64,000 nt of DNA, taken from the NCBI RefSeq assembly GCF_036245865.1, contig NZ_BTTW01000002.1:806001-870000 (forward strand), given 5' to 3'. This DNA comes from Corallococcus caeni. GTDB lineage: Bacteria; Myxococcota; Myxococcia; Myxococcales; Myxococcaceae. Positions 25,420 to 33,900 of this stretch are shown in pieces (positions within the stretch are counted from its first letter, which is position 1; each line of letters opens with the position of its first letter). The translations under genes were made by a program, and so were the position numbers. A model generated the notes under the pieces. It saw nothing but the letters and a program-made list of their open reading frames with translations, searched no databases and was not told where the DNA came from.

Positions 25420-26337
25420 CTATGCGGGCTCCAGGCCCACGGCGCGGACGGCCTCCTGCACGAGACCGCGGACCCAGGCGTGCTTCGGGTCGCTCTCGTT
25501 CCCCAGATGCCAGGCCAGGAGCATCTCGAGCGGAGGCATCGCGACAGGCAGGGGCCGCAGCTCGAGCCCGAGCGCCTTCGCGTGCGCGGCGGCGAAGCTG
25601 CGTGGAAGGACGGCGAGTCGGTCCGAGCCCTGAATGAGCGGCAGTGCCAGGGAGAACGTGGTCACCACGCGCGTCACGCGACGCGGGAAGCCCTCCTTCT
25701 CCAGGAGCACGTCGATGCCGCCGCGGCGCGACTGCGCGAGTGGGGCGACGAGGACGTGCTCCCACTCGGTGAATCGCTTCAGCGACATGCGCCCGGTGGC
25801 GAGGGGATGCGCCCCGCGCATGACGCAGACGAACTCGTCGACGAACAAGCGCTGCGAGCGCAGGTCCCGCTCCTTCGCGATGTCCGGGACGATGGCGAGC
25901 CCGCCGTGCTCCCGCAGGAACGCCCCCAGGTCCGGCGTCTGGGTCCGGAGCGTGAGCAGGGCCCCGGGAGCACGCGCCGCGAGGAGCCGGTCGAGCGTCG
26001 GCAGGAGCAGTTCCGCGACGCGGTCCGACGTCGTCACGTAGATGTCCCAGGTCGCCGTCGCCGGGTCGAAGGGACGCCCCTGGTCGAACAGCCGCCCGGC
26101 CGCCAGCATCACCTCTCTTGCGGGCGCGCGAAGCGACTCGGCGCGCTGCGTTCGCACGAGCGCCCTCCCGTTGCGGACCAGGAGTGGGTCGTCGAAGTCG
26201 ACGCGCAGCCGGTGCAGGGCATTGCTCGCCGCCGCGGGCGTGATTCCCAGCTTCTTCGCCGCGCGCGTGACGTGCGCTTCCTCAAGCAGGTGGTGGAGCG
26301 AGCGCACGTGATTCAGGTCGAAGGCCGATAGATTCAC
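25420..26337 (-). CDS. LysR-family transcriptional regulator
   Basis: 305 residues from GTG 26337. The N-terminus (VNLSAFDLNHVRSLHHLLEEAHVTRAAKKLGITPAAASNALHRLRVDFDDPLLVRNG) is the LysR HTH in its usual position, which is why this start is preferred to the ATG at 26364 that adds nine residues. The substrate-binding domain follows with typical FVCVMRGAHPLA. It is divergent from an oxidoreductase-hydrolase pair, its likely target. A palindrome with LysR-box geometry covers its start codon. Confidence 0.85.
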   Translation of the reverse strand: MNLSAFDLNHVRSLHHLLEEAHVTRAAKKLGITPAAASNALHRLRVDFDDPLLVRNGRALVRTQRAESLRAPAREVMLAAGRLFDQGRPFDPATATWDIYVTTSDRVAELLLPTLDRLLAARAPGALLTLRTQTPDLGAFLREHGGLAIVPDIAKERDLRSQRLFVDEFVCVMRGAHPLATGRMSLKRFTEWEHVLVAPLAQSRRGGIDVLLEKEGFPRRVTRVVTTFSLALPLIQGSDRLAVLPRSFAAAHAKALGLELRPLPVAMPPLEMLLAWHLGNESDPKHAWVRGLVQEAVRAVGLEPA

Positions 26338-26345
26338 AGCGTGAA
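26333..26345. promoter_or_regulatory. LysR box candidate (T-N11-A palindrome)
   Basis: TTCAC-AGC-GTGAA is a 13-bp perfect dyad with the T-N11-A layout of LysR sites, located at the start codon of the LysR gene and 60 bp before the divergent oxidoreductase start. This is where an autoregulatory/activating site would be expected. Binding is inferred. Confidence 0.45.
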
Positions 26346-26404
26346 CAATAGACCTTCCCACCATCAAGTTCCGCGAATGAGTGCTGCCCCGTAGCTTGAG
26401 GGGC

Positions 26405-27352
26405 ATGAACGCACTCACCTACAGCCGCTTCGGCGGTCCTGACGTCCTCCAGCACACCCAGCAGCCGGCGCCCCGCGTCCGCGCCCACCACCTCCTCATC
26501 CGCGTCCGAGCCGTCTCGGTGAATCCCATCGACGGGAAGATCCGGCGCGGCGAGCTGCGACTGCTCAGCGGTGCTCGCTTCCCGAAGTCGCCCGGCTCGG
26601 ACTTCGCTGGTGTCGTCGAGGAGGTGGGGGAGGGCGTCGAAGGTTTCTCGGTCGGAGACCGCGTGTTCGGCTTCCCCGGAAGCATGCGGGAGGGAACGCT
26701 CGCCGAGCTCATCACGGTCGCGGCGACCTCCGTCGCCCGGATTCCGCCGGGGCTCGACGACGTCGGGGCCGCGGCGGTCTCGATGGTGGGGCTCGCGGCG
26801 CTCCAGGCCTTGCGTGACGTCGCGAGCGTCGCCCCCGGTGAGCGCGTGCTCGTGAACGGCGCGACGGGCGGGGTGGGGCTCATGTTGATCCAGCTCGCCC
26901 GGTCACGTGGCGCGCACGTCACCGCCGTCACCTCCGCCGCTGGTCTGGACGTGGCACGGCGGTTCGGTGCCCAGGCGGTCCACGACTACCGCGCCCGGCC
27001 GCTCGCGATGCTCGGCGAGCGGTTCGACGTCGTCTTCGACCTGAGCACGAAGCTGTCCTTCGCCGAGGCGCGTGGCCTCCTCACGCCTCGTGGCCGGCAC
27101 GTAGGGTTCGAGCCGTCGCCCGCGTCGCTCATCGCCTCCAAGGTGCTCGGCCCCTTCCGCAGCCAGAAGCAGCTGCTGCTCGTCACCAGGCCGTCCGGCC
27201 GGGACCTCGCGGACCTCGCTGTGAAGCTCCAGGCCGGGGAGCTCCTCCCGCCGCCCGCGGAGGTGTTCGAGCTGTCCGACGCTCGCGGCGCGTTCGAGCG
27301 GTCCGAGCGCGGCGGCGTCATCGGCAAGGTCGTCATCCGAGCCGCGCCCTGA
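26405..27352 (+). CDS. NADP-dependent alcohol dehydrogenase / quinone oxidoreductase
   Basis: 315 residues from ATG 26405, with GAGGGGC upstream. Medium-chain dehydrogenase without zinc cysteines: N-terminal GroES-like domain (VRAVSVNPIDGKIRRGEL, PGSDFAGVVEEVGEGV), then the Rossmann motif VNGATGGVGLMLIQLAR. This matches zeta-crystallin-like quinone oxidoreductases that reduce enones or quinones with NADPH. A hydrolase follows 53 bp downstream, and LysR is divergent. Confidence 0.88.
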   Translation: MNALTYSRFGGPDVLQHTQQPAPRVRAHHLLIRVRAVSVNPIDGKIRRGELRLLSGARFPKSPGSDFAGVVEEVGEGVEGFSVGDRVFGFPGSMREGTLAELITVAATSVARIPPGLDDVGAAAVSMVGLAALQALRDVASVAPGERVLVNGATGGVGLMLIQLARSRGAHVTAVTSAAGLDVARRFGAQAVHDYRARPLAMLGERFDVVFDLSTKLSFAEARGLLTPRGRHVGFEPSPASLIASKVLGPFRSQKQLLLVTRPSGRDLADLAVKLQAGELLPPPAEVFELSDARGAFERSERGGVIGKVVIRAAP

Positions 27353-27405
27353 AGCTCCCGCCTTTCAACGCAACCCCACACACCGGCACATCCCAGGAGT
27401 CACCC

Positions 27406-28377
27406 ATGTCCACCCGTCATCTCGTCGACCCGTCCCTCCTTTCCCTCACCGCTTACGAGTTCCTCCCGGGGCTCTCCCGCGAGAACCACACGGACGCCCG
27501 CGTGTTCATGGACCAGATGATCGCGTCCATCGCTCCCCGGACCACCGCGCTCCGCGGCGAGGTGCGCATCCCCGGGCGGAACGGAGCGCCCGACGTCCGG
27601 CTCGTCATCCAGACTCCGCCGGGTCAGACCACGGCGCGGCCCGCAGTGCTGTTCCTGCACGGCGGCGGCATGGTGATGGGCAGCGCCACCATGGGCGAGG
27701 GCTTCGACGCGGAGCTCGCCCTCGCGCACGACGCCGTCGTCATCTCCGTCGACTACCGCCTCGCGCCGGAGGTGCCGTTCCCGGGTCCCATCGACGACGC
27801 CTACGCGGCGCTGCGCTGGGTCCACGCGAACGCCGCGTCACTCGGCGTCGACCCGTCGCGAATCGTCCTCATGGGGCAGAGCGCCGGTGGCGGGCTCGCC
27901 GCCTCATTGGCGCAACTCACCCGCGATGACAACGGGCCCCGGCCCGCGGCGCAGATCCTCATCTACCCCATGCTCGACGCCCGCACGGGGACGGCCCTGG
28001 AAGCGGACCCCAACCCGACGACGGGCGAGTTCTCGTGGACGCGTGCGCACACCCGCTTCGGCTGGGAGTCCCTGCGCGGGGACTACCTCCCGACCGACGC
28101 CCGCGCCGGGCACTTCTCGGCCTCGCTCGGCCAGGACGTCTCACACCTGCCCCCCGCCTTCATCGCCGTGGGGTCGCTCGACGTCTTCTTCGACGAGTCC
28201 ATGGACTACGCCCGCCGTCTCTCCCGCGCGGGAGTCTCGGTGGAGCTCCATGTCTACCCCGGGGCCATCCACGGCTTCGATGCCATCCCGAACGCCTGGA
28301 TGACCACGAGCTTCAAGCGCGAGCTGAACGAGGCGCTCGCCCGGGCGCTCCGTGCGCCGACCGAACTTGCGGCGTGA
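27406..28377 (+). CDS. Alpha/beta hydrolase, hormone-sensitive-lipase family esterase
   Basis: 323 residues. HSL-type oxyanion hole HGGGMVMG, nucleophile serine in GQSAGGG, DVFFDE as the acid region and the late catalytic His in PGAIHGFD. Cytoplasmic; hydrolyses short-chain esters. Good AGGAG upstream. It probably shares the LysR-controlled transcript with the oxidoreductase. Confidence 0.9.
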   Translation: MSTRHLVDPSLLSLTAYEFLPGLSRENHTDARVFMDQMIASIAPRTTALRGEVRIPGRNGAPDVRLVIQTPPGQTTARPAVLFLHGGGMVMGSATMGEGFDAELALAHDAVVISVDYRLAPEVPFPGPIDDAYAALRWVHANAASLGVDPSRIVLMGQSAGGGLAASLAQLTRDDNGPRPAAQILIYPMLDARTGTALEADPNPTTGEFSWTRAHTRFGWESLRGDYLPTDARAGHFSASLGQDVSHLPPAFIAVGSLDVFFDESMDYARRLSRAGVSVELHVYPGAIHGFDAIPNAWMTTSFKRELNEALARALRAPTELAA

Positions 28378-28382
28378 GCTCT

Positions 28383-29042
28383 TCAGTCCCGGTCCGGCGC
28401 GCCCAGCGGGAAGAGGTGGCGGAACGGGCGCCCTCCGTCCACCGCTCGGGCGACGGACGGGTGGGCCAGCAACCGCGCGCGGTAGGCGCGCAACTGAGGA
28501 CAGGACTCGGGGATGCGGTGGGTCCAGTCCGCGTAGAAGAGTGACGGCGCGGCCGCGCAGTCCGCCAGCGTGAAGTCCGCGCCCGTGGCCCAGGTCCTGC
28601 CAGCGAGCTGCCCCTCAATCCAGGCGTAGGCGCGCTCCAGGTTCTCCACGGCCGTGGCCAGGCCGTCCTTCCGCTTCGTGGCATCCCCTGTCAGCGCGCC
28701 ATTCACGGCGTGCTGGACCATGTTCATGACGTGCAGGTCGAAGAAGCGGTCGAGGAAGCGCACGTCCAGCGCGGTCATCGGATCCGCGGGCAGCAGGCGG
28801 ACCTGCCCGGGATGCGCCAGCTGCAGGTACTCGATGATGACGCTCGTCTCGACGACCTGGCGCTCGCCGTCCACCAGCAGCGGGAACTTGCGCAGCGGCC
28901 AGCGACGCAGCCACTCGGCCGTGTGCTCCGGCGTGTCCGGCCCGATGTTCCGGAACTCGAAGGGCGTGCCGTTCTCGTACAGCGCGATGAGGACCTTCTG
29001 CGTGTAGGAGGAGAAGGGGTGACCGTAGACCGCGAGCGCCAT
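28383..29042 (-). CDS. Glutathione S-transferase family protein
   Basis: 219 residues from ATG 29042. Thioredoxin-like N-terminal domain (LAVYGHPFSSYTQKVLIALYENGTPFEFRNI, with the SSYT region where the catalytic Ser/Tyr resides and cis-Pro near KFPLLVDG) and an all-helical C-terminal domain with WATGADFTLADCAAAPSLF. Likely conjugates or reduces electrophiles. Divergent from an HxlR regulator, with two identical dyad operators in between. An ORF extension to 29111 would run through the operator and is rejected. Confidence 0.88.
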   Translation of the reverse strand: MALAVYGHPFSSYTQKVLIALYENGTPFEFRNIGPDTPEHTAEWLRRWPLRKFPLLVDGERQVVETSVIIEYLQLAHPGQVRLLPADPMTALDVRFLDRFFDLHVMNMVQHAVNGALTGDATKRKDGLATAVENLERAYAWIEGQLAGRTWATGADFTLADCAAAPSLFYADWTHRIPESCPQLRAYRARLLAHPSVARAVDGGRPFRHLFPLGAPDRD

Positions 29043-29052
29043 CGGAAGACCT

Positions 29053-29083
29053 TTCAACCACTTGTGATTTGCAAGTGGTTGAA
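29053..29083. promoter_or_regulatory. HxlR operator O1, 12-bp perfect dyad
   Basis: TTCAACCACTTG at 29053-29064 and CAAGTGGTTGAA at 29072-29083 are exact reverse complements with a 7-bp spacer. The core is ACTTG-N7-CAAGT. It sits 11 bp before the GST start, so a bound regulator would block GST expression. Confidence 0.7.
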
Positions 29084-29095
29084 CCGTATCCGCGC

Positions 29096-29114
29096 TACTT
29101 GCATATTGCAAGTA
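29096..29114. promoter_or_regulatory. HxlR operator O2, 8-bp perfect dyad
   Basis: TACTTGCA and TGCAAGTA with TAT between them. The same ACTTG-N7-CAAGT core as O1, with centres 37 bp apart, 20 bp before the HxlR start codon. Two matching dyads in one 92-bp gap strongly suggest one dimeric regulator binding both. Confidence 0.7.
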
Positions 29115-29134
29115 TCACCCCTGGGAGGACGGCC

Positions 29135-29632
29135 ATGCCGCAGACAGGACGCTCCGGCTGTCCCATCAACCTGACGCTCGAACAGCTTGGAGACCGGTGG
29201 AGCCTCATCGTCATCCGCGACGTGATGTTCGGGAACCGGCGCACCTATGGGGAGCTGCTGGAGCAGAGCGAGGAGGGCATCGCCTCCAACATCCTCGCGG
29301 ACCGGCTGAAGCGGCTGACGGCATCCGGCCTGCTGTCGCGACGCCCGGATCCGAACCACCGGCAGAAGGGCATCTACAGCCTCACGGAGGCCTCCATCCA
29401 GCTGGTGCCCCTGCTCTCGCACATGGCGGCCTGGGGCCGCCGGCACACGCAGCCGAGCGAGGAGCTGTCGGTTCGCGCGGAGTTGCTGGAGAAGGGCGGC
29501 CCGCCCCTCTGGGACGGGTTCATGGACGAGCTGCGCCACCTGCACCTGGGCAAGCCGCGCCCGGCGCGCTCGGTGTTCGGTGAGCTTCAGGCCGCGTACG
29601 AGAAGGCCGTCGCGCGGCGTGCCCGGCGGTGA
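29135..29632 (+). CDS. HxlR-family transcriptional regulator
   Basis: 165 residues from ATG 29135, with GGGAGGA upstream. Contains the HxlR winged helix (CPINLTLEQLGDRWSLIVIRDVMFGNRRTYGELLEQSEEGIASNILADRLKRLTASGLL), including the conserved N-terminal Cys that in some members senses electrophiles or oxidants. Divergent from a glutathione S-transferase, a typical detoxification pair. The longer frame from 29069 overlaps operator O2 and was trimmed. Confidence 0.9.
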   Translation: MPQTGRSGCPINLTLEQLGDRWSLIVIRDVMFGNRRTYGELLEQSEEGIASNILADRLKRLTASGLLSRRPDPNHRQKGIYSLTEASIQLVPLLSHMAAWGRRHTQPSEELSVRAELLEKGGPPLWDGFMDELRHLHLGKPRPARSVFGELQAAYEKAVARRARR

Positions 29633-30775
29633 TCAGGCCGTCGCGGTGTTCAGCTTCAGGTCCTGGTTCAGGCCCGCGTCCTTACGCACGCGCCAGATGT
29701 ACTGGTCCAGGAAGTAGTGGTGCAGCGCGAAGCCCCAGATGAAGCCCTCCATCAGGTCTCGCAGCGTGAGCCCCGCGCCCCCCAGCGCCACCTTCGCGTC
29801 GAACGCGCCGCAGCCCGGGTGCACGCCCATTCCGCAGCCCAGCGTCCGGTACGCCAGCGTGAACGCGAGCCCACAGAGCGCGTAGACGATGAAGCGCTGG
29901 CTCACCTTCGGCGCCTGTCCGAACGCCGCGCGGTCCACGCCGTCCGCGTGATAGCGGTTGCGGTGAAAGAACCAGACGATGCCGTGGTACTGCACGTTGT
30001 GGAACGCGGTCACCGCCACGGTGAACATCAGGAAGTCCATCCGCCGCGACACCGACGGCCAGAACACCAGCGACGTCAGCCCCAGCGCCGCGCCCAGCAT
30101 CAACAGCTTCGGCCCGTTCACTCCCAGCCCCCGGCGCCACCGCCACACCTGCCGCGCCGCGAGCACGCCCACCACCGCGAGCACCAGGGCGAAGCACGCG
30201 TGCGCCGCCCCGACCTCCCAGGTCGGCTCCGCCATCAGCCCCAGGCGGCGCCGCGCCCCCGGATGCGTCAGCGCGAACGCCACGAACGGCGCGAGCAACC
30301 CCACGTACAGCGTCACGCTGTCCAGCCGCCGGTCCCACGCGTCCTTCTCCCCGGCCTTGCGCTGGTAGAGCACCATGATGCCGTAGTGCTGCCGCACCAC
30401 GTGCCAGTACGCCCAGAGCGCCGCCAGCGTCACGAACACCGCGAAGGGCCAGCGCTGCCCGGCCAGCACCGACACCGCGAACACCGCCGGCCCCGCCACG
30501 AACCAGCCCAGGCTGCCCCACAAGAGCCGCGCCCGCGCCTTCCGCTCGCGCGCGTCCAGGTACGTGCGCGACACCGTCGCGAACAGGTGCGGCCCGTCCA
30601 GGAGCAGCACCCACGCCCACCACAGCGGCGGCCCGCTCACGCCTCCCAGCACGTGCAGCGCCATCAGCGCGAGGCTCGCGCCCAACCCCCCGACCGTGGA
30701 GAGCAGGTCGTGCCGCCGGTCCACCAGCCACCGCGCATGCAGGGGAACCGGGGCGAAATGGGGAACCGCGTTCAT
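29633..30775 (-). CDS. Polytopic membrane protein with conserved histidine pairs
   Basis: 380 residues from ATG 30775 with about nine or ten hydrophobic segments. Histidines cluster in membrane or near-membrane motifs: WHVVRQHYG (H125, H130), FHNVQYHGIVWFFHRNRYH (H259, H264, H271, H276) and LHHYFLDQYIW (H352, H353). Such spacing recalls membrane metal enzymes, but no family was recognised. The antisense frame extends far beyond 30775 and is not coding there. Function unknown. Confidence 0.7.
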   Translation of the reverse strand: MNAVPHFAPVPLHARWLVDRRHDLLSTVGGLGASLALMALHVLGGVSGPPLWWAWVLLLDGPHLFATVSRTYLDARERKARARLLWGSLGWFVAGPAVFAVSVLAGQRWPFAVFVTLAALWAYWHVVRQHYGIMVLYQRKAGEKDAWDRRLDSVTLYVGLLAPFVAFALTHPGARRRLGLMAEPTWEVGAAHACFALVLAVVGVLAARQVWRWRRGLGVNGPKLLMLGAALGLTSLVFWPSVSRRMDFLMFTVAVTAFHNVQYHGIVWFFHRNRYHADGVDRAAFGQAPKVSQRFIVYALCGLAFTLAYRTLGCGMGVHPGCGAFDAKVALGGAGLTLRDLMEGFIWGFALHHYFLDQYIWRVRKDAGLNQDLKLNTATA

Positions 30776-30955
30776 CAGGGGACTCCCGTCCGGCGGACCC
30801 GGACCGCTTCCTTGGGGGACAACGAAGTCCCAGGATAGCGGGGACGTACAGGTAAGACGCAGGCGCACCTGGGGTCTCGAAGGGGTACCGGACAACCGGG
30901 CGGGGGGCCAGAACCCCCTTGAGGGAATGGCCCCCGGACGCGACAGTGCCGAACC

Positions 30956-33900
30956 ATGGATCAAGGTCGGCGTACCTCGGACCGCAAGTCGGTCGGTCTG
31001 CTGGTGAAGCTCAAGCATGAGTCCGTGGGGAGCTTCACCGAGGAGTTCGCCACCAACCTCAGCCCCGGGGGCATGTTCATCCGCTCGCGCACGCCGCAGC
31101 CGGTGGGCACGCCCGTGCGCTTCGAGGTGCAGATCGCCAACGGCGTGCGCGTGCTCCAGGGCACCGCCACCGTGCGCTGGGTGCGCGAGGTGAACGACCC
31201 CGCGGGGCCTCCGGGCATGGGCCTGGCGTTCGAGGAACTGGATACGGCGAGCCGCGCGCTCGTGGACCTGATGCTCCAGCGCAAGCCGGGCGCGAGTGCC
31301 GCTCCTGCCGCCGCGCCGCTGCCGTCCATCGCGCCGGCTGTCGCTCCGGGAATCGCGCCGGTCGTGGCGCCGGGCATCGCCCCGGTGCGTCCGCTCGTGG
31401 CCGCGCCTCCGCGTCCCGCCGCCGTGGCACCCGTGCGTCCCGCCGCGCCGCCCGCCGCGCCCGCGCGTCCCACGCCGCAGGCCCCGGGGGGCGCCGCGCT
31501 CGATTCGCTGTTCGACGACCTGGATGCTCCGTCCGCGCCGTCCAGCCCCGCGCCCGATTCGCTGTTCGACGACCTGGATGCTCCGTCCAGCCCCGCGCCC
31601 GCCGCGGATGAGCCGCTGTCGCTGGGTGGGGCGGACGAGCCGTTCTCGTTGGGGGCTCCGGAAGAGGACCTCGGGCTCGCGTTGGCGGACCCCGCGAACG
31701 ACGTGGACATCCCGCTGGACGAGCTCATCGCGGGGACGCCTCCGCCCACCGTGCCGGGAGTGCTGTCGGGAGGCGACGAGCCGCTGCCGGGGTTCGACTT
31801 CGAGTTCGAGGCGCCCTCGGGGGACGGGCCCATCGCGATGGGAGAGCCGCTCGACGAGGCGCCCATCGAGGTGGGCATCTCGGTGGAGGACGGCGCGGCT
31901 TCGGGCGCTGGCGATGCGGGTGGGTTCGAGCTGGATTTCTCGGATGCCTTCGACCCCGCGCCGCCGCCTCGCGCCGCGCCGGTGGCACCGCCGCCCGTGC
32001 AGCGCGCCGTCCCGCCGCCGCCGCCCGCCGCGCCGCCAGCGGCGCCCGCGCAGACCTCCGGTGGCAGCACCGAGTTCGACCTGGACCTGTCGTCCCTGGA
32101 CGACGACGGCCCGCTGGAGCTGGCGCGCGAGCCCGCGTCCTCGCCGGGCCGTCACCGGCCGATGGGGCGTGAGCCCGCGTCGTCTCCGGGCCGCGCCGCC
32201 GCGCCGGGCCTGGGCCGTGAGCCTGGATCCGCGGCCGGTCGTGCCGCCGCGCCGAACCTGGGCCGTGAGCCGGGATCCGCGGCCGGCCGTGCCGCCGCGC
32301 CGGGCCTGGGCCGCGAGCCGGGATCCGCGGCCGGTCGTGCCGCCGCGCCGGGCCTGGGTCGCGAGCCGGGATCCGCGGCCGGTCGTGCCGCGCCCGGATT
32401 GGGACTCGAGCCTCTCTCCTCGGGTGGCCGTGCGGCGGCTCCGGGCCTGGGCCGTGAGCCGGGCTCCGTCGCTGGACGGTCCGCCGTGCCGGGGCTGGGA
32501 CTGGAGCCTGGATCCGCTGGACGCGCTTCCGTGCCGGGGCTGGGACTGGAACCCGGCTCCGCGAACCGCGCCGCCGCGCCGGGCCTGGGACGTGAGCCCG
32601 GCTCCGTCGCCGGACGTCCCGCCGCGCGCGCCCCCGGTGAGCTGCCGCTGGAGCCCGGTTCCTTCGCCAACCGTCCCGCGGCGCCGGGCCTGGGCCGCGA
32701 GCCCGGCTCCGCAGCGGGCCGCGCCGGTGCCCCCGACCTGTCCCAGGAGCCTGCCTCCTCCTGGGGCCGCGCCGTCCCGCAGCAGCCGCCCGCGCCGCAG
32801 CGCCCGTCCGGCGGTAGCACCGAGTTCGACCTGGACCTGTCCGTGGACGACGACGGACCGCTGGAGCTGGCGCGCGAGTCCACGTCGTCTCCAGGACGTC
32901 CCGCAGCGCGGCCCGTGGCCCCGCCGCCGCCGCCGAGCGTGCTGCCTCCCTCCGTGCGCCAGGCCCCGCCAGCCCCCGCCGCGCCGAGCGCCCCTGCGAT
33001 GCTCGCGCCCGCCGCCGCTCCGGCCGCGCCCGCGCCGCCTCCGGCCCTGGACGCCAACGGCCAGGTGCGCCCCATCTACCTCACGCCGCCGCAGACGCTG
33101 GCGGGCACGGGCCCCGTCATCGGCATCGACCTGGGCACCACCAACTCCTGCGTGGCGCTCCTGTCCAACGGCCGGCCCGTCGTGCTGCGCTCGCGCGAGG
33201 GCTACAACACCATCCCGTCCGTCATCTCGCTGAGCGCGCAGAACAAGCTGCTCGTCAGCCACCGCGCGAAGAACCAGCTGGTGCTGCGCCCCACGCACAC
33301 CATCTACGGCGCGAAGCGCCTCGTCGGCCGTCCCTACGACAGCGCCGTGGTGAAGCAGGTGCGCGAGCGCTTCCACTACGAAATCACCCCCGACGCCGCC
33401 GGCCGCGCCGCCGTGCGCCTGGGCAACGACGTGCTGTCGCTGGAAGAGGTGCAGGGCATCATCCTGCGCGAGTGCAAGGAGATGGCCGAGACCCACCTCA
33501 ACCAGAAGGTGGAGCGCGCCGTGGTCACGGTGCCGGCCTACTACTCCGAGCCCCAGCGTGAGGCGGTCCGCAAGGCGGGCCACATGGCCGGCCTCAAGGT
33601 GGAGCGCATCCTCAACGAGCCCACGTCCGCGGCGCTCGCGTACGGCCTCAACCGCGAGCTCAACAAGAAGGTGCTCGTCTACGACCTGGGCGGCGGCACC
33701 TTCGACGCGACCATCCTGCGCATCGAGAAGAACGTCTTCGAGGTGCTGGGCACCGGCGGCGACATCTTCCTGGGCGGTATCGACTTCGACAACCTCATCG
33801 TCGACTTCCTCCTGGAGCGCTTCCAGGAGAAGGAGGGCGTCGCGTTCAACGGGGACGGCATCGCCCTGTCGCGCGTGGCCGACGCCGCCGAGCGCGCGAA

